From NCBI GenBank assembly GCA_963835955.1, contig CAWIHZ010000007.1, positions 4,197-68,196 of the forward strand: a DNA stretch of 64,000 nucleotides. Reading direction: 5' to 3'. The stretch comes from Roseiarcus sp963835955. Lineage in GTDB: Bacteria; Pseudomonadota; Alphaproteobacteria; Rhizobiales; Beijerinckiaceae. A program made the translations under genes and the position numbers. The notes below the pieces were generated by a model. It made no database searches. It had not been told where the DNA came from and saw nothing but the letters and a program-made list of their open reading frames with translations. Positions 28,625 to 37,047 of the stretch are shown piece by piece (position 1 is the stretch's first letter; each line of letters opens with the position of its first letter).

Positions 28625-28765
28625 TCAACGCGTCTCCAAATGCGGCCGCCCGTCATGATTGAGCGATGCGCCGGCCCGGCATGTCGCCTGGCATGCGACC
28701 CAGCGAATGGAGATTTCGGGATCGACCAAATCCCGCCTGACGGCTCCCGTCTCTGCCGGCTCCAT
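28625..28765 (-). pseudogene. degenerate boxA remnant (N-terminal ferredoxin domain)
   Basis: A 46-codon ORF with a good ribosome site (GGGGAGAG) lies between boxC and boxB. It reads RRDLVDPEISIRWVACQATC. Intact BoxA proteins open with a bacterial-ferredoxin domain of the form RQHLIDPEICIRCNTCEATC (from memory). Here the first two cluster cysteines are Ser and Trp, while the last two remain, and the frame stops before the second cluster and the flavin domains. I read it as what is left of boxA, the reductase component that feeds BoxB. It could also be an expressed small protein. The family link rests on this one aligned stretch. Confidence 0.6.
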
Positions 28766-28788
28766 CGGTCTCTCCCCTGGCGATCTTG

Positions 28789-30447
28789 CTAGACGCGATT
28801 CCAGTCGAAGGCCGCCTTTTCGCCCTTGCCATAGACCTTCAAAGCGCCTTTGTCGCCGACCGCGTTCGGGCGCTGGAAGATCCAGTTCTGCCAGGCGGTG
28901 AGGCGGCCGAACACACGGGCGGCCATCGTCTCCGGACCGTCGAAGCGCAGGTTCGCCTCCATTCCGGTCAGAGCGTCCGGGCTCAGCGAAACGCGCTCCT
29001 CGACCGCAATCCGGACCTCATCGGCCCAGTCGATGTCGTCGGGATCGCTGGTCGCGAGCCCAAGCGCGAAAGCCGCATTGGCGTCCAGAGGCTCGCCGAT
29101 CTTTGCCTTCACCGCCTGGATCGCGGGCGCCTCGTCGTGGAAGCGGCGCGCCAGACGGCTCCGGCCGGTCGCCATCGGGTAGTCGCCGAAATTCGCCTCG
29201 CCGACCACGATCTTGGGCGCGCCGGCCTCCTTGCCCGGCAGGGCCAGGTGGTAGATGCGATCGCAGGCGAGAGCCAGTTCGAAAAGGGTGCCGGCAAAAC
29301 ACGAGCCTTGCTCGACAAGAGCGAACAGGCTGCGCGAGGTGACGTCGAGCCGGCTGAAGGTCCGGCGCAGATAGCCGATCGTTTCACAAACGAGCCAGTG
29401 CGCCTTCAGCGCGCTGAGCGTTGAATCCATCGCCAGAACGGCGGCGGCCTCGCCCTGGGTCTTGATAACCCAGACCCCGACCTCGAGTTCGTTGGTGCGC
29501 ATCGACAGGATCGCATCTTCGAGTTCGCGCGCGAGCGCGAGCGGGTACCATTTGGCGCCGGCGGCCTCGATCCCGGCGACGTCCCGCGGCTGCGGGCCGG
29601 TCGGCCCCCTGATCGTGAACGTAGCGGCGCGCGCGGCGCGATCGATTTCGACAGCGACATGAGCATAGCGCAGCGCATCGGCGCCCGCGACACGCTCGAT
29701 CGGCGTCAGCGCGACGCCTTTCCCGGCGCCGGGACGGCCGCTCTTGGCCGCGAGCGCCAGCGCGCGTTCCCGGACCTTGGCCGGGAATTGCGCCGGCTTG
29801 GCGATCGCGTCGACGAGCCGCCAATCCAAGGCCTTCTGACCGCGCACGCCCTCGCTCGTGGTGCAGAACACGTCGGCGAGATCGTGGCGGACATGACGTT
29901 TGTCGGTCAGTCGCGTCAGTCCGCCGGTGCCGGGCAACACGCCGAGGAGCGGGACTTCGGGCAGGCTGACGGCGCTGCTGCGATCGTCGATCAGCAGGAT
30001 TTCGTCGCAGGCAAGCGCCAGCTCATAGCCGCCGCCGGCGCAGGAGCCGTTGACCGCGGCGAGGAACTTCAGCCCGCCGTGCGCGGACAAATCCTCGAGA
30101 CCGTTGCGGGTTTCATTGGTGAACTTGCAGAAATTGACCTTCCAGGCATGGCTGGAGACTCCCAGCATGAAGATATTGGCGCCGGAGCAGAAAACCCGGT
30201 CCTTGGCGCTGGTGAGGACGACCGCGCGCGCTTCGGGGTGTTCGAACCGGATCCGGTTGACCGCGTCGTTGAGCTCGATGTCGACGCCGAGATCGTAGCT
30301 GTTGAGCTTGAGCTTGTAGCCCGGACGAAGCCCGGCGTTCTCGTCGAAATCGGCGAGAAGGGTCGCCACCGGGCCGTCGAAATTCAGAGTCCAGTGCTTG
30401 TAGCGCGATGGCTCGGTCTGGTAGTCGACCCGATCCGGGCAACTCAT
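28789..30447 (-). CDS. boxC: 2,3-epoxybenzoyl-CoA dihydrolase
   Basis: BoxC opens the ring of 2,3-epoxybenzoyl-CoA hydrolytically, giving a semialdehyde acyl-CoA and formate. The 552-residue protein matches the family's length and is built of two crotonase-like halves: AVVLTSAKDRVFCSGANIFML and NGSCAGGGYELALACDEILL in the first, and LVEQGSCFAGTLFELALACD in the second. The N-terminal YKHWTLNFDGPVATLLADFDEN is also typical. It starts at ATG 30447, divergent from the benzoate-CoA ligase across 83 bases, so the two operons may share regulation. It is cytosolic and works immediately after BoxB. Confidence 0.95.
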   Translation of the reverse strand: MSCPDRVDYQTEPSRYKHWTLNFDGPVATLLADFDENAGLRPGYKLKLNSYDLGVDIELNDAVNRIRFEHPEARAVVLTSAKDRVFCSGANIFMLGVSSHAWKVNFCKFTNETRNGLEDLSAHGGLKFLAAVNGSCAGGGYELALACDEILLIDDRSSAVSLPEVPLLGVLPGTGGLTRLTDKRHVRHDLADVFCTTSEGVRGQKALDWRLVDAIAKPAQFPAKVRERALALAAKSGRPGAGKGVALTPIERVAGADALRYAHVAVEIDRAARAATFTIRGPTGPQPRDVAGIEAAGAKWYPLALARELEDAILSMRTNELEVGVWVIKTQGEAAAVLAMDSTLSALKAHWLVCETIGYLRRTFSRLDVTSRSLFALVEQGSCFAGTLFELALACDRIYHLALPGKEAGAPKIVVGEANFGDYPMATGRSRLARRFHDEAPAIQAVKAKIGEPLDANAAFALGLATSDPDDIDWADEVRIAVEERVSLSPDALTGMEANLRFDGPETMAARVFGRLTAWQNWIFQRPNAVGDKGALKVYGKGEKAAFDWNRV

Positions 30448-30530
30448 TATGGTCTCCCAAAGATGCGCAATTTACTGCAAGTCCGGAATTCGCGCCAATG
30501 CGGCGAGCCTTTTGGGGCCCATAGGACGCC

Positions 30531-32144
30531 ATGACCGAGAACGCCGCCGGGGACGGAACGCCGATGAACACGAGTCCAGTCCGCGCCCCTCCGGAGGTTT
30601 TCAATTTCGCTCAATACCTGTTGGAGACCAACGCAGGGCGGCCCGGCAAGGCGGCGTTCATCGATGATTCCGGCGTTCTCGCCTACGCCGACCTCGACCA
30701 GCGCGCGCGGCGCTTCGCCGCCGCGCTGCTCGACTTGGGGATCAAGCGCGAGGAGCGCGTGCTGCTTCTGATGCAGGACGGCAACGACTGGCCGGCCGCG
30801 TTTCTGGGCGCGCTTTTCGCCGGAGTCTTGCCGGTGGCGGTCAATACGCTCCTGACCGCCGACGACTACGCCTACATGCTCGAGCATTCGCGCGCCCAGG
30901 CCGCGTTCGTCAGCGGCGCGGTCAAACCGGCGCTGAAAGCCGCGCTGACCAAGTCGGACCACGAAGTTCACAAGGTCGTCGTGTCGCGCCCCGCCCAGCC
31001 GCTGGAATTCGGCGAGGCGGAGTTCGAGGCGTTCCTCGACCGCAAGGCTCCGCTAAGCCGCGCCGCCCGCACCAACGCCGACGACGCCGCCTTCTGGCTC
31101 TATTCGTCGGGCTCGACCGGGCGACCAAAAGCGACCGTTCATTCGCACGCCAATCCGTACTGGACGGCGGAGCTCTACGGCAAGGCGATCCTGGCCTTGA
31201 GAGAGGACGACGTCTGCTTCTCGGCCGCCAAGCTGTTCTTCGCCTACGGGCTCGGCAACGCGCTCACCTTTCCGCTCGCCGTCGGCGCGACCGTGCTGCT
31301 GATGGCGGAACGGCCGACGCCGGAAGCGGTCTTCAAGCGTTGGCGAGGAGGCGTCGGCGCGGTCAAGCCGACCGTCTTTTACGGCGCCCCGACCGGCTAC
31401 GCCCAAATGCTCGCCTCGCCCTTGCTGCCGGCGCGCGAGGAGGTGGCGCTGCGCCTGGCCTCTTCGGCCGGCGAGGCGCTGCCGGCCGAGATCGGCGAGC
31501 GCTTCAAGCGCCATTTCGGGCTGGACATCGTCGACGGCATCGGCTCGACCGAGATGCTGCATATCTTCCTTTCCAACCGCCCCGACAAGGTGCGCTACGG
31601 CACAACCGGCTGGCCGGTTCCGGGCTACGACATCGAATTGCGCGGCGAGGGCGGGGGCGCGGTCGCCGACGGGGAGCCGGGCGACCTCTTCATCCACGGC
31701 CCCTCGGCGGCGATCATGTACTGGGCCGCCCGCGCCAAGACGCGCGAGACCTTTCAGGGCGGCTGGACCAAGAGCGGCGACAAGTACATTCGCAACCCCG
31801 ACGGCTCCCTGACCTACGCCGGGCGGACCGACGACATGCTGAAGGTCGGCGGCCAATGGGTCAGCCCGTTCGAGGTCGAGGCGACGCTGGTGCAGCACCC
31901 TTCGGTGCTGGAGGCCGCCGTGATCGGCGCGCCCGACGCGGACGGGCTGACCAGGACCAAGGCCTTCGTGGTGCTGAAAGCCGGCGCGCGCGCCACCGAC
32001 GCCGAGCTCAAGGCGTTCGTCAAGGACCGGCTCGCGCCGTATAAATACCCGCGCGCGATCGCCTTCGTCGCCGAATTGCCCAAGACCGCGACGGGAAAGA
32101 TCCAGCGCTTTCGCTTACGCGAGCGGGAGCGCGGCGGAGCGTGA
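30531..32144 (+). CDS. benzoate-CoA ligase
   Basis: This 537-residue AMP-forming acyl-CoA synthetase activates benzoate with CoA and ATP, the entry step of the box pathway. Motifs are the phosphate loop YSSGSTGRPKATVHSH, the core GIGSTEMLHIF, GRTDDMLKVGGQWVSPFEVE and the adenylating lysine in PKTATGKIQRF. The run FNFAQYLLE near the start and KLFFAYGLGNALTFPL are typical of benzoate-CoA ligases rather than general acyl-CoA synthetases. It is divergent from boxC, completing a local activation, oxygenation and ring-opening set. Closely related enzymes can accept fluoro- or hydroxybenzoates, so exact specificity is open. Confidence 0.93.
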   Translation: MTENAAGDGTPMNTSPVRAPPEVFNFAQYLLETNAGRPGKAAFIDDSGVLAYADLDQRARRFAAALLDLGIKREERVLLLMQDGNDWPAAFLGALFAGVLPVAVNTLLTADDYAYMLEHSRAQAAFVSGAVKPALKAALTKSDHEVHKVVVSRPAQPLEFGEAEFEAFLDRKAPLSRAARTNADDAAFWLYSSGSTGRPKATVHSHANPYWTAELYGKAILALREDDVCFSAAKLFFAYGLGNALTFPLAVGATVLLMAERPTPEAVFKRWRGGVGAVKPTVFYGAPTGYAQMLASPLLPAREEVALRLASSAGEALPAEIGERFKRHFGLDIVDGIGSTEMLHIFLSNRPDKVRYGTTGWPVPGYDIELRGEGGGAVADGEPGDLFIHGPSAAIMYWAARAKTRETFQGGWTKSGDKYIRNPDGSLTYAGRTDDMLKVGGQWVSPFEVEATLVQHPSVLEAAVIGAPDADGLTRTKAFVVLKAGARATDAELKAFVKDRLAPYKYPRAIAFVAELPKTATGKIQRFRLRERERGGA

Positions 32145-32655
32145 GGAGAGAGGCAAACGGAAGGGCGCGGGACCCTTTACCGCCGCTTTTCCCGGTCGCA
32201 TCAATGTTTTCAAGGACTTGGCGCTTAGCTTACCGCCGCCCCCGGGCGGTGGCTGTCTTTTCGAGCCTCTTCGTTCGTCGTAGCGGCGCATATTTACATT
32301 GTATAGCCGTTTAAATAAATCCCCTATCGGATCGAGGGGATTTGAGCATGGCTTTGCCGCTGTTCAATCTGGAGCGATGACCAAGAGCAAGCGCTTTCGA
32401 CCTTTCGGCGATTCCTCGGAAAGGTCGTCGAATTGAAGGAGGCGCAGGGCCGCGCGCCTGATCTCGGCGGAAGACGCGAAGGAGAAGCAACTGGTCGGCG
32501 CCTTCTGGGCCGATCGGCCGCGAAAAAAAGGGCTTGTTTCTCATGATCGAGAATCGGGAGTTCGGGCGGATCGGTCGGGCGATTGCGGGACCGCTCGCGG
32601 AACGGTGCAATTGAGGCTTTCGAGGACAGTCGCGTCGCCGTTTCCGAGCCAGCGC
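32145..32655. other. gene-free stretch with one hairpin
   Basis: Between the ligase stop and the haemoglobin stop, about 510 bases, I find no convincing gene. The two genes converge, so terminators are expected. One clear feature is the palindrome AAATCCCCT-N9-AGGGGATTT at 32317-32343, in a locally AT-rich patch that includes TTTAAATAAAT. Short frames around 32378 (19 codons) have no recognisable similarity. Confidence 0.5.
32317..32343. repeat. inverted repeat AAATCCCCT/AGGGGATTT
   Basis: Nine-base arms pair perfectly around a 9-base spacer that is itself partly symmetric (ATCGGATCG). It could be a bidirectional transcription stop for two convergent genes or a regulator site. No T run follows on either strand. 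Confidence 0.5.
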
Positions 32656-33165
32656 TCAGATCGAAATCCGCCTTTCGCCTTTCCGCTTCTCGCCGCGGCT
32701 GTGTTCGTCGGCCGTGAATCGCTCGCCCTTGGCGAGCATCACGCCGTGAGCGCCCGCCACGCCAAGCTCCAGGCTCTCCGCCACCCGTTCGGCCAGCTCG
32801 ATGAAACGGGCCGCGGCCCTGGGCGGACAGAGGTCGGTCGCCGTCGCGGCGAACAACTCGAGCCAGCGGTCGAAATGCGCGGCGTCGACCGGCAGGGCCA
32901 AGTGCTTGCGCATCGGCTGGCCGTGATAGGCGCCGCTCATCAACGCGACCGACGACCAGAAAGCGCGCATGCGCTGAAGATGCGGCTCCCAATCGGCGAT
33001 GCGGGCGGCGAAGATCGGGCCAAGCAAATCGTCCGCCTGAACGCGCGCATAGAACGCCGGGACGAGCCGCTCGATCATCGCCTCGTCGATCCCGGTCTCG
33101 GCCTCGATCCGGGACCGGGCGGCGGCGCGCCGATTTGACGCGGACCGGATTGGGTCGGCGATCAA
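32656..33165 (-). CDS. group III truncated haemoglobin
   Basis: The 169-residue protein matches group III truncated haemoglobins: IERLVPAFYARVQADDLLGPIF, then FWSSVALMSGAYHGQPMRKHLAL with the proximal histidine in the HLAL segment, and FDRWLELF. An N-terminal extension of about 20 residues and a basic C-terminal tail are extra. Such haemoglobins bind O2 or NO in the cytoplasm. The start overlaps the DUF488 stop by ATGA, so the two are co-translated, and the pair diverges from an NnrR-like regulator with an operator between. A role in nitric-oxide handling is likely from context, though not shown. Confidence 0.9.
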   Translation of the reverse strand: MIADPIRSASNRRAAARSRIEAETGIDEAMIERLVPAFYARVQADDLLGPIFAARIADWEPHLQRMRAFWSSVALMSGAYHGQPMRKHLALPVDAAHFDRWLELFAATATDLCPPRAAARFIELAERVAESLELGVAGAHGVMLAKGERFTADEHSRGEKRKGERRISI

Positions 33166-33581
33166 CGAGGTTTCTCCGTTCGGTCAGGCGCGCTGGCGCC
33201 CTTCATGAACTCGGCCAACACAAGCGCGTGATTGTGCGTCCGATCATGGGCGCCGTAGACCAGCGTCACCGGCCCGGCCGCAACGAGGCGGCCGAGCTCC
33301 CCGACCGCGGCGGGGTTTGCGTCCAGCTCGGCGCGATAGCGCCGGCGGAACTCGGTCCAACGAGCGGGGTCGTGGCCGAACCATTTTCGCAAGGCGGTGG
33401 TCGGCGCGATCTCCTTGAGCCACAGCGTCAGCGCCGCCAACTCTTTGGCGACGCCGCGCGGCCAAATTCGATCGACGAGGACCCGCGCGCCGTCGTCAGT
33501 CGCCGCCGCCTCATAGGCGCGCTTGATTCTTATGTCAGGCTCCAATGCAACTCCGCCGGCCGCGTCGAGATGTTGCGTCAC
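33162..33581 (-). CDS. DUF488 family protein
   Basis: The 139-residue protein has the DUF488 core: RVLVDRIWPRGVAKELAALTLWLKEIAPT and LRKWFGHDPARWTEFRRRYRAEL, then VTLVYGAHDRTHNHALVLAEFM. The function of this small family is unknown; it is often seen near haemoglobin or redox genes. It is followed by the truncated haemoglobin with an ATGA overlap. Its start lies 35 bases from the predicted NnrR-type site shared with the divergent regulator gene, so both promoters may respond to it. Confidence 0.9.
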   Translation of the reverse strand: MTQHLDAAGGVALEPDIRIKRAYEAAATDDGARVLVDRIWPRGVAKELAALTLWLKEIAPTTALRKWFGHDPARWTEFRRRYRAELDANPAAVGELGRLVAAGPVTLVYGAHDRTHNHALVLAEFMKGASAPDRTEKPR

Positions 33582-33615
33582 CGCGCCAACCTAGTCGGGG
33601 GAACCATGGTAGGAT

Positions 33616-33629
33616 TTGCGCTCGAGCAA
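33616..33629. promoter_or_regulatory. predicted NnrR-type operator, divergent
   Basis: TTGCGCTCGAGCAA fits the Crp/Fnr-type form TTGC-N6-GCAA and, as I recall the NnrR consensus TTGCG-N4-CGCAA, matches it at nine of ten positions. It lies 42 bases before the regulator gene start and 35 bases before DUF488 on the other strand, so it could serve both. A second site of the same form precedes nirK. Confidence 0.55.
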
Positions 33630-33670
33630 ATCACTCTGAAAACCTGCGCAATAATGGCGACGTTCGGATC

Positions 33671-34378
33671 ATGAATTCAGGCGGGGCTTTCGCTCCTGAG
33701 GCTCTGGCCTCGATGGAGCTGTTTCTCGGTCTCCTGCCCGCCGCGCGGCAGGAGGTTCTGGCCTCGGCCCGCGTCCGGCGGCTCTCCCGCGGCGTTCGGA
33801 TCTTCAACCAGGGCGACGGCGGCGTGCGCGCCCACGCGCTGCTGGAGGGAAGCGTCCGGATTTCTCAATCCGGCAGCGATGGCGAGCAGATCGTCGTCAG
33901 GCTCATCGCTGCGGGCGAGATGTTTGGAACGGTCGCGCTGTTCACGGACCATCGATACCCTGCCGAGGCGGAGGCGATGACGGACGCGCTCGAGGCGAGC
34001 TGGAGCGAAGCGGACCTGGTCGCGCTGATGCGTCGCCATCCGCAAATCGCGATCAACGCCCTCTCAATCGTCGGCAAGCGGCTCCAGGAAGTCCAGAACA
34101 GGGTGCGCGAGCTCTCCACTCAGCGGGTCGAGCAGCGCCTCGCCCATGTCATCCTGCGACTCGCCCGGCAGGCCGGGCGCACGACGGCTGACGGCACGGC
34201 GATCACCTTCCCGCTGCGGCGCAAGGACGTCGCGGACATGTGCGGGACGACGCTCTATTCGGCAAGCCGCGTGCTCACCGCCTGGGAGAAGGCGGGTTGG
34301 CTCACCACGCGCGACCGCCATCTCACCGTCCGGCAACCGTCCGAGCTCCGGCGGATCGCCGAGGAGGCTTCGGGCTGA
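33671..34378 (+). CDS. Crp/Fnr-family regulator, NnrR-like
   Basis: The 235-residue regulator has an N-terminal cyclic-nucleotide-binding-type beta barrel (IFNQGDGGVRAHALLEGSVRI, GEMFGTVALF), a long dimer helix and a C-terminal winged helix VADMCGTTLYSASRVLTAWEKAGWL. It has no cysteine cluster, so it is not an Fnr iron-sulphur sensor. Sitting next to nirK with matching palindromes, it fits NnrR, which responds to nitric oxide and activates nitrite and nitric oxide reductase genes. That role is inferred from context. ATG 33671 is chosen over the longer open frame because the fold begins after it. Confidence 0.85.
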   Translation: MNSGGAFAPEALASMELFLGLLPAARQEVLASARVRRLSRGVRIFNQGDGGVRAHALLEGSVRISQSGSDGEQIVVRLIAAGEMFGTVALFTDHRYPAEAEAMTDALEASWSEADLVALMRRHPQIAINALSIVGKRLQEVQNRVRELSTQRVEQRLAHVILRLARQAGRTTADGTAITFPLRRKDVADMCGTTLYSASRVLTAWEKAGWLTTRDRHLTVRQPSELRRIAEEASG

Positions 34379-34505
34379 CGACGCTCGGCTGAGGCCGTTT
34401 CAACGAGCGCAGGGCAGGCGTCCGACGTCAGATTCCTCATGCGAGTCCGCGCCGCAGCCGGGCGGCTTTCGTTTGTTCCGGTCGCCCGAACCGCGGCGTC
34501 GTCAT

Positions 34506-34519
34506 TTGCTCCAGCGCAA
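34506..34519. promoter_or_regulatory. predicted NnrR-type operator upstream of nirK
   Basis: TTGCTCCAGCGCAA has the same TTGC-N6-GCAA shape as the site at 33616. It lies 96 bases before the nirK start, a usual distance for activation by a Crp/Fnr-family protein at a -41.5 site of a promoter in between. I did not find a clear -10 box. Confidence 0.5.
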
Positions 34520-34614
34520 CGAAACCCGGCCCGGATTGGGCGATTGAACTCTCACCGGCTCGGGCAAGGGCGCTCCACCGGCCGCGGCCGGGCTCGGCCA
34601 GCGAGGGTTCGGCC

Positions 34615-36105
34615 ATGGCGTTCAACTCTTCCAAATTCACGATCTCGCGCACCTTGAAATCCGGCTTGGCCGCCGTCGGCCTTCTCATCGCCGCTGGCGG
34701 TCTCTGGCAGCCTCGGCTGCTCGACGGCGTCGCCATTTGCGTGGCCTCGCTGGCGGGGTCTGGGTCTCAGTCGGCTGAAGCGGCGCCCGCTCCCGAGGCG
34801 CCGACGAAATCGGTTGCGGTCGGCAGCGACATCCACGCGCCGGTTGTGTTCACCTTGCGGACCGGCGTCGCCGACGGCCGCATGGTCTTTCTCGGGGTCG
34901 GCGACGACGTCAACGGCGCCGTCAACCCGAAGCTCGTGGTGCATGAAGGCGAGACGGTGCAGATCAATCTCATTAACGGCGAGGGCGCAGAGCACGACAT
35001 CGTCATCGATCAATACGGCGTGCGCTCGAACCGCGTCGTCGGCAAGGGCGCGAGCAGCGCGGTGACGTTCACCGCCTCCAAGACCGGCGAATTCGCCTAT
35101 TACTGCTCGACCCCGGGCCATCGCGAAGCAGGCATGGAGGGCCGGATTCAGGTCGTTCCGGGGCCGCGCGCGGCGAGCCCGCCGACCGCCGCCGACATCT
35201 CCCGCGATCCGGCGGACGTGCCCCCGCCGATCGGCGCCCGAGCCCCGGAGATCGTGCGCGTCGACCTCGAGGCGGTGGAGATCAAGGGTCAACTGGCCGA
35301 CAAGACCACCTACGGGTACTGGACCTTCAACGGTAAGGTTCCAGGTCCGATGCTGCGCGTGCGTGTCGGCGACACGGTCGAGGTTCATCTCAAGAACGAC
35401 GCCAGCAGCATCATGACCCACTCGGTCGATTTCCACGCCGCGATCGGCCCCGGCGGAGGGTCGCAATTCACCCAGACCGCTCCAGGCCATGAGAAGATCG
35501 TCACCTTCAAGGCGCTCACGCCCGGCCTGTTCGTCTACCACTGCGCGACGCCGAGCGTGCCCCAGCACATCACCAACGGCATGTACGGCATGATCCTGGT
35601 CGAACCCGAAGGCGGTCTGCCGCAAGTCGACCGCGAATTCTACATCATGCAGGGCGAACTCTACACCGCCCAGCCGTTCGGCGCCCAGGGCGACCAGGAG
35701 ATGGATTACGACAAGCTGATCTCCGAGCACCCGGAATATTTCCTGTTCAACGGCGCGGTCGGCGCGCTGACGCGCAACCATCCGCTGCGCGCGAGCGTCG
35801 GCGAGACGGTCCGCATCTTCTTCGGCGTCGGCGGGCCGAACTTCACCTCGTCGTTCCATGTGATCGGCGGCGTGTTCGATCACGTCTATTCCGGCGCGAG
35901 CCTCATCTCCCCGCCGCTCGCAGGCGTGCAGACCGTCTCCGTGCCGCCGGGCGGCGCGACGGTGGTCGATTTCAAGGTGCGTCGGGCAGGGCGCTACACG
36001 ATCGTGGATCACGCGCTTTCGCGCATCGAGCGCGGACTTGCGGGCTTCCTGATCGTCGATGGGCCCAAAGACGACGCGATCATGCACGCCGGGCCGGCGC
36101 AGTAG
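34615..36105 (+). CDS. nirK: copper nitrite reductase with fused N-terminal cupredoxin
   Basis: NirK reduces nitrite to nitric oxide in the periplasm. The 496-residue protein is longer than the usual 340-380 because an extra cupredoxin precedes the catalytic domains. The extra domain has a full type-1 copper set: His127, Cys164, His169, Met174. In the enzyme core the type-1 ligands are His269, Cys310, His318 and Met323. The type-2 ligands are His274, His309 and His415, and Asp272 is the likely catalytic aspartate. The eight-residue Cys-His spacing fits class II enzymes. The N-terminal cupredoxin arrangement is known from Hyphomicrobium denitrificans. A hydrophobic N-terminal segment (residues 18-50) should act as signal or anchor. 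A small membrane protein follows. Confidence 0.96.
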   Translation: MAFNSSKFTISRTLKSGLAAVGLLIAAGGLWQPRLLDGVAICVASLAGSGSQSAEAAPAPEAPTKSVAVGSDIHAPVVFTLRTGVADGRMVFLGVGDDVNGAVNPKLVVHEGETVQINLINGEGAEHDIVIDQYGVRSNRVVGKGASSAVTFTASKTGEFAYYCSTPGHREAGMEGRIQVVPGPRAASPPTAADISRDPADVPPPIGARAPEIVRVDLEAVEIKGQLADKTTYGYWTFNGKVPGPMLRVRVGDTVEVHLKNDASSIMTHSVDFHAAIGPGGGSQFTQTAPGHEKIVTFKALTPGLFVYHCATPSVPQHITNGMYGMILVEPEGGLPQVDREFYIMQGELYTAQPFGAQGDQEMDYDKLISEHPEYFLFNGAVGALTRNHPLRASVGETVRIFFGVGGPNFTSSFHVIGGVFDHVYSGASLISPPLAGVQTVSVPPGGATVVDFKVRRAGRYTIVDHALSRIERGLAGFLIVDGPKDDAIMHAGPAQ

Positions 36106-36124
36106 GAAACGCGGGCAAGCCCAG

Positions 36125-36595
36125 ATGGACGATCTCGCCGTCGCCCGCGCTCTGCACGTGATCGCGGTGGTTCACTGGATCGGCGGGGTCGCCTTCGTTT
36201 CGCTGGTGGTGCTGCCGCTCGCCGTCTCTCGCGGCGGGGCGGAAGGCATTGCGCTCTTTGGCGCCGTCGAAAAACGCTTCGCCGCGCAGGCGCGCTGGTC
36301 GATCCTGCTCGCGGGTTTGTCTGGCTTGTGGATGACCTACCGGATGGGCCTTTGGAGTCGCTTTTCCGATCTTCATTATTGGTGGATGTTCGCGATGGTT
36401 GGACTCTGGCTCGCCTTTGCGACGATGGTGTTCGTGTTGGAGCCGTTGCTGCGTCCGAAGTTTGAACGGCAAGCCGCTCAGAGTCCCGACGCCGCGCTGC
36501 GACGCGTAAGCCGCGTCCATATCGTCCTGTTGGTCCTCGCGGCGCTTACTGTGCTTGGCGCGGTCATGGGAGCGCAAGGGGTCAACATCATTTGA
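36125..36595 (+). CDS. small integral membrane protein of the nirK operon
   Basis: The 156-residue protein has about four membrane helices: LHVIAVVHWIGGVAFVSLVV, then a second around WSILLAGLSGLWMTY, WWMFAMVGLWLAFATMVFVL, and a C-terminal VLLVLAALTVLGAVMG. Conserved-looking HVIAVVHWIGG at the start resembles the haem- or copper-associated helices of small CopD-like proteins. It starts 19 bases after the nirK stop, so it shares the transcript. Its job is unknown; a role in copper or electron supply to NirK is possible. ATG 36125 is chosen over the longer open frame. Confidence 0.75.
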   Translation: MDDLAVARALHVIAVVHWIGGVAFVSLVVLPLAVSRGGAEGIALFGAVEKRFAAQARWSILLAGLSGLWMTYRMGLWSRFSDLHYWWMFAMVGLWLAFATMVFVLEPLLRPKFERQAAQSPDAALRRVSRVHIVLLVLAALTVLGAVMGAQGVNII

Positions 36596-37047
36596 AAGGA
36601 TTCGGGTCGCGTTTGATTTGCCGGCGCCGCGCCGCGCCGCGGACGACGCGAGGCGGCCGCAGCCCGTATCCCGGGCCGCGCCCCGCCGGCCAGACTTAGC
36701 GACAAGCCTCCTCGCTCCAGATCGGCGCGCCTTGCGCGCATCGTTGCCGAGGCGTCCTCAAAGCGCGGGCCCAAGCTTCAGGATCGCGAGCTCGAAGGCG
36801 ATGATCCGCGCGGGTCTCGAACAGTGATCCCATCTGCAGGATCGGAGGCTTTCCGACGCGGTCGTCAGCCATCGTCTGGGCCGAAATGGCGCGCTCCGCA
36901 AAGCGCGCCGGCGACGGCGCCAGCGCGCGCCCTTTGCGCAGGGTTGTTCCGAAGCGTATCGTTCGTCCGGGCTGCGGCGGAACGCCAGCGCTTCGGCAAG
37001 CCGTGCTCGAGACCATGTTTCGAACAATTGACAGGGAGGAAAGCATC
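36596..37047. other. non-coding region upstream of the sugar importer
   Basis: About 450 bases of very GC-rich sequence with no gene I can support; open frames on both strands lack any recognisable motif. The importer promoter should be within it. Ribosome site AGGGAGGAAAG lies at its right edge. Confidence 0.5.

Noticed and set aside
34552..36087. 511-codon minus-strand frame opposite nirK
   Set aside because: Copper ligands and domain order of NirK on the plus strand settle the coding strand.
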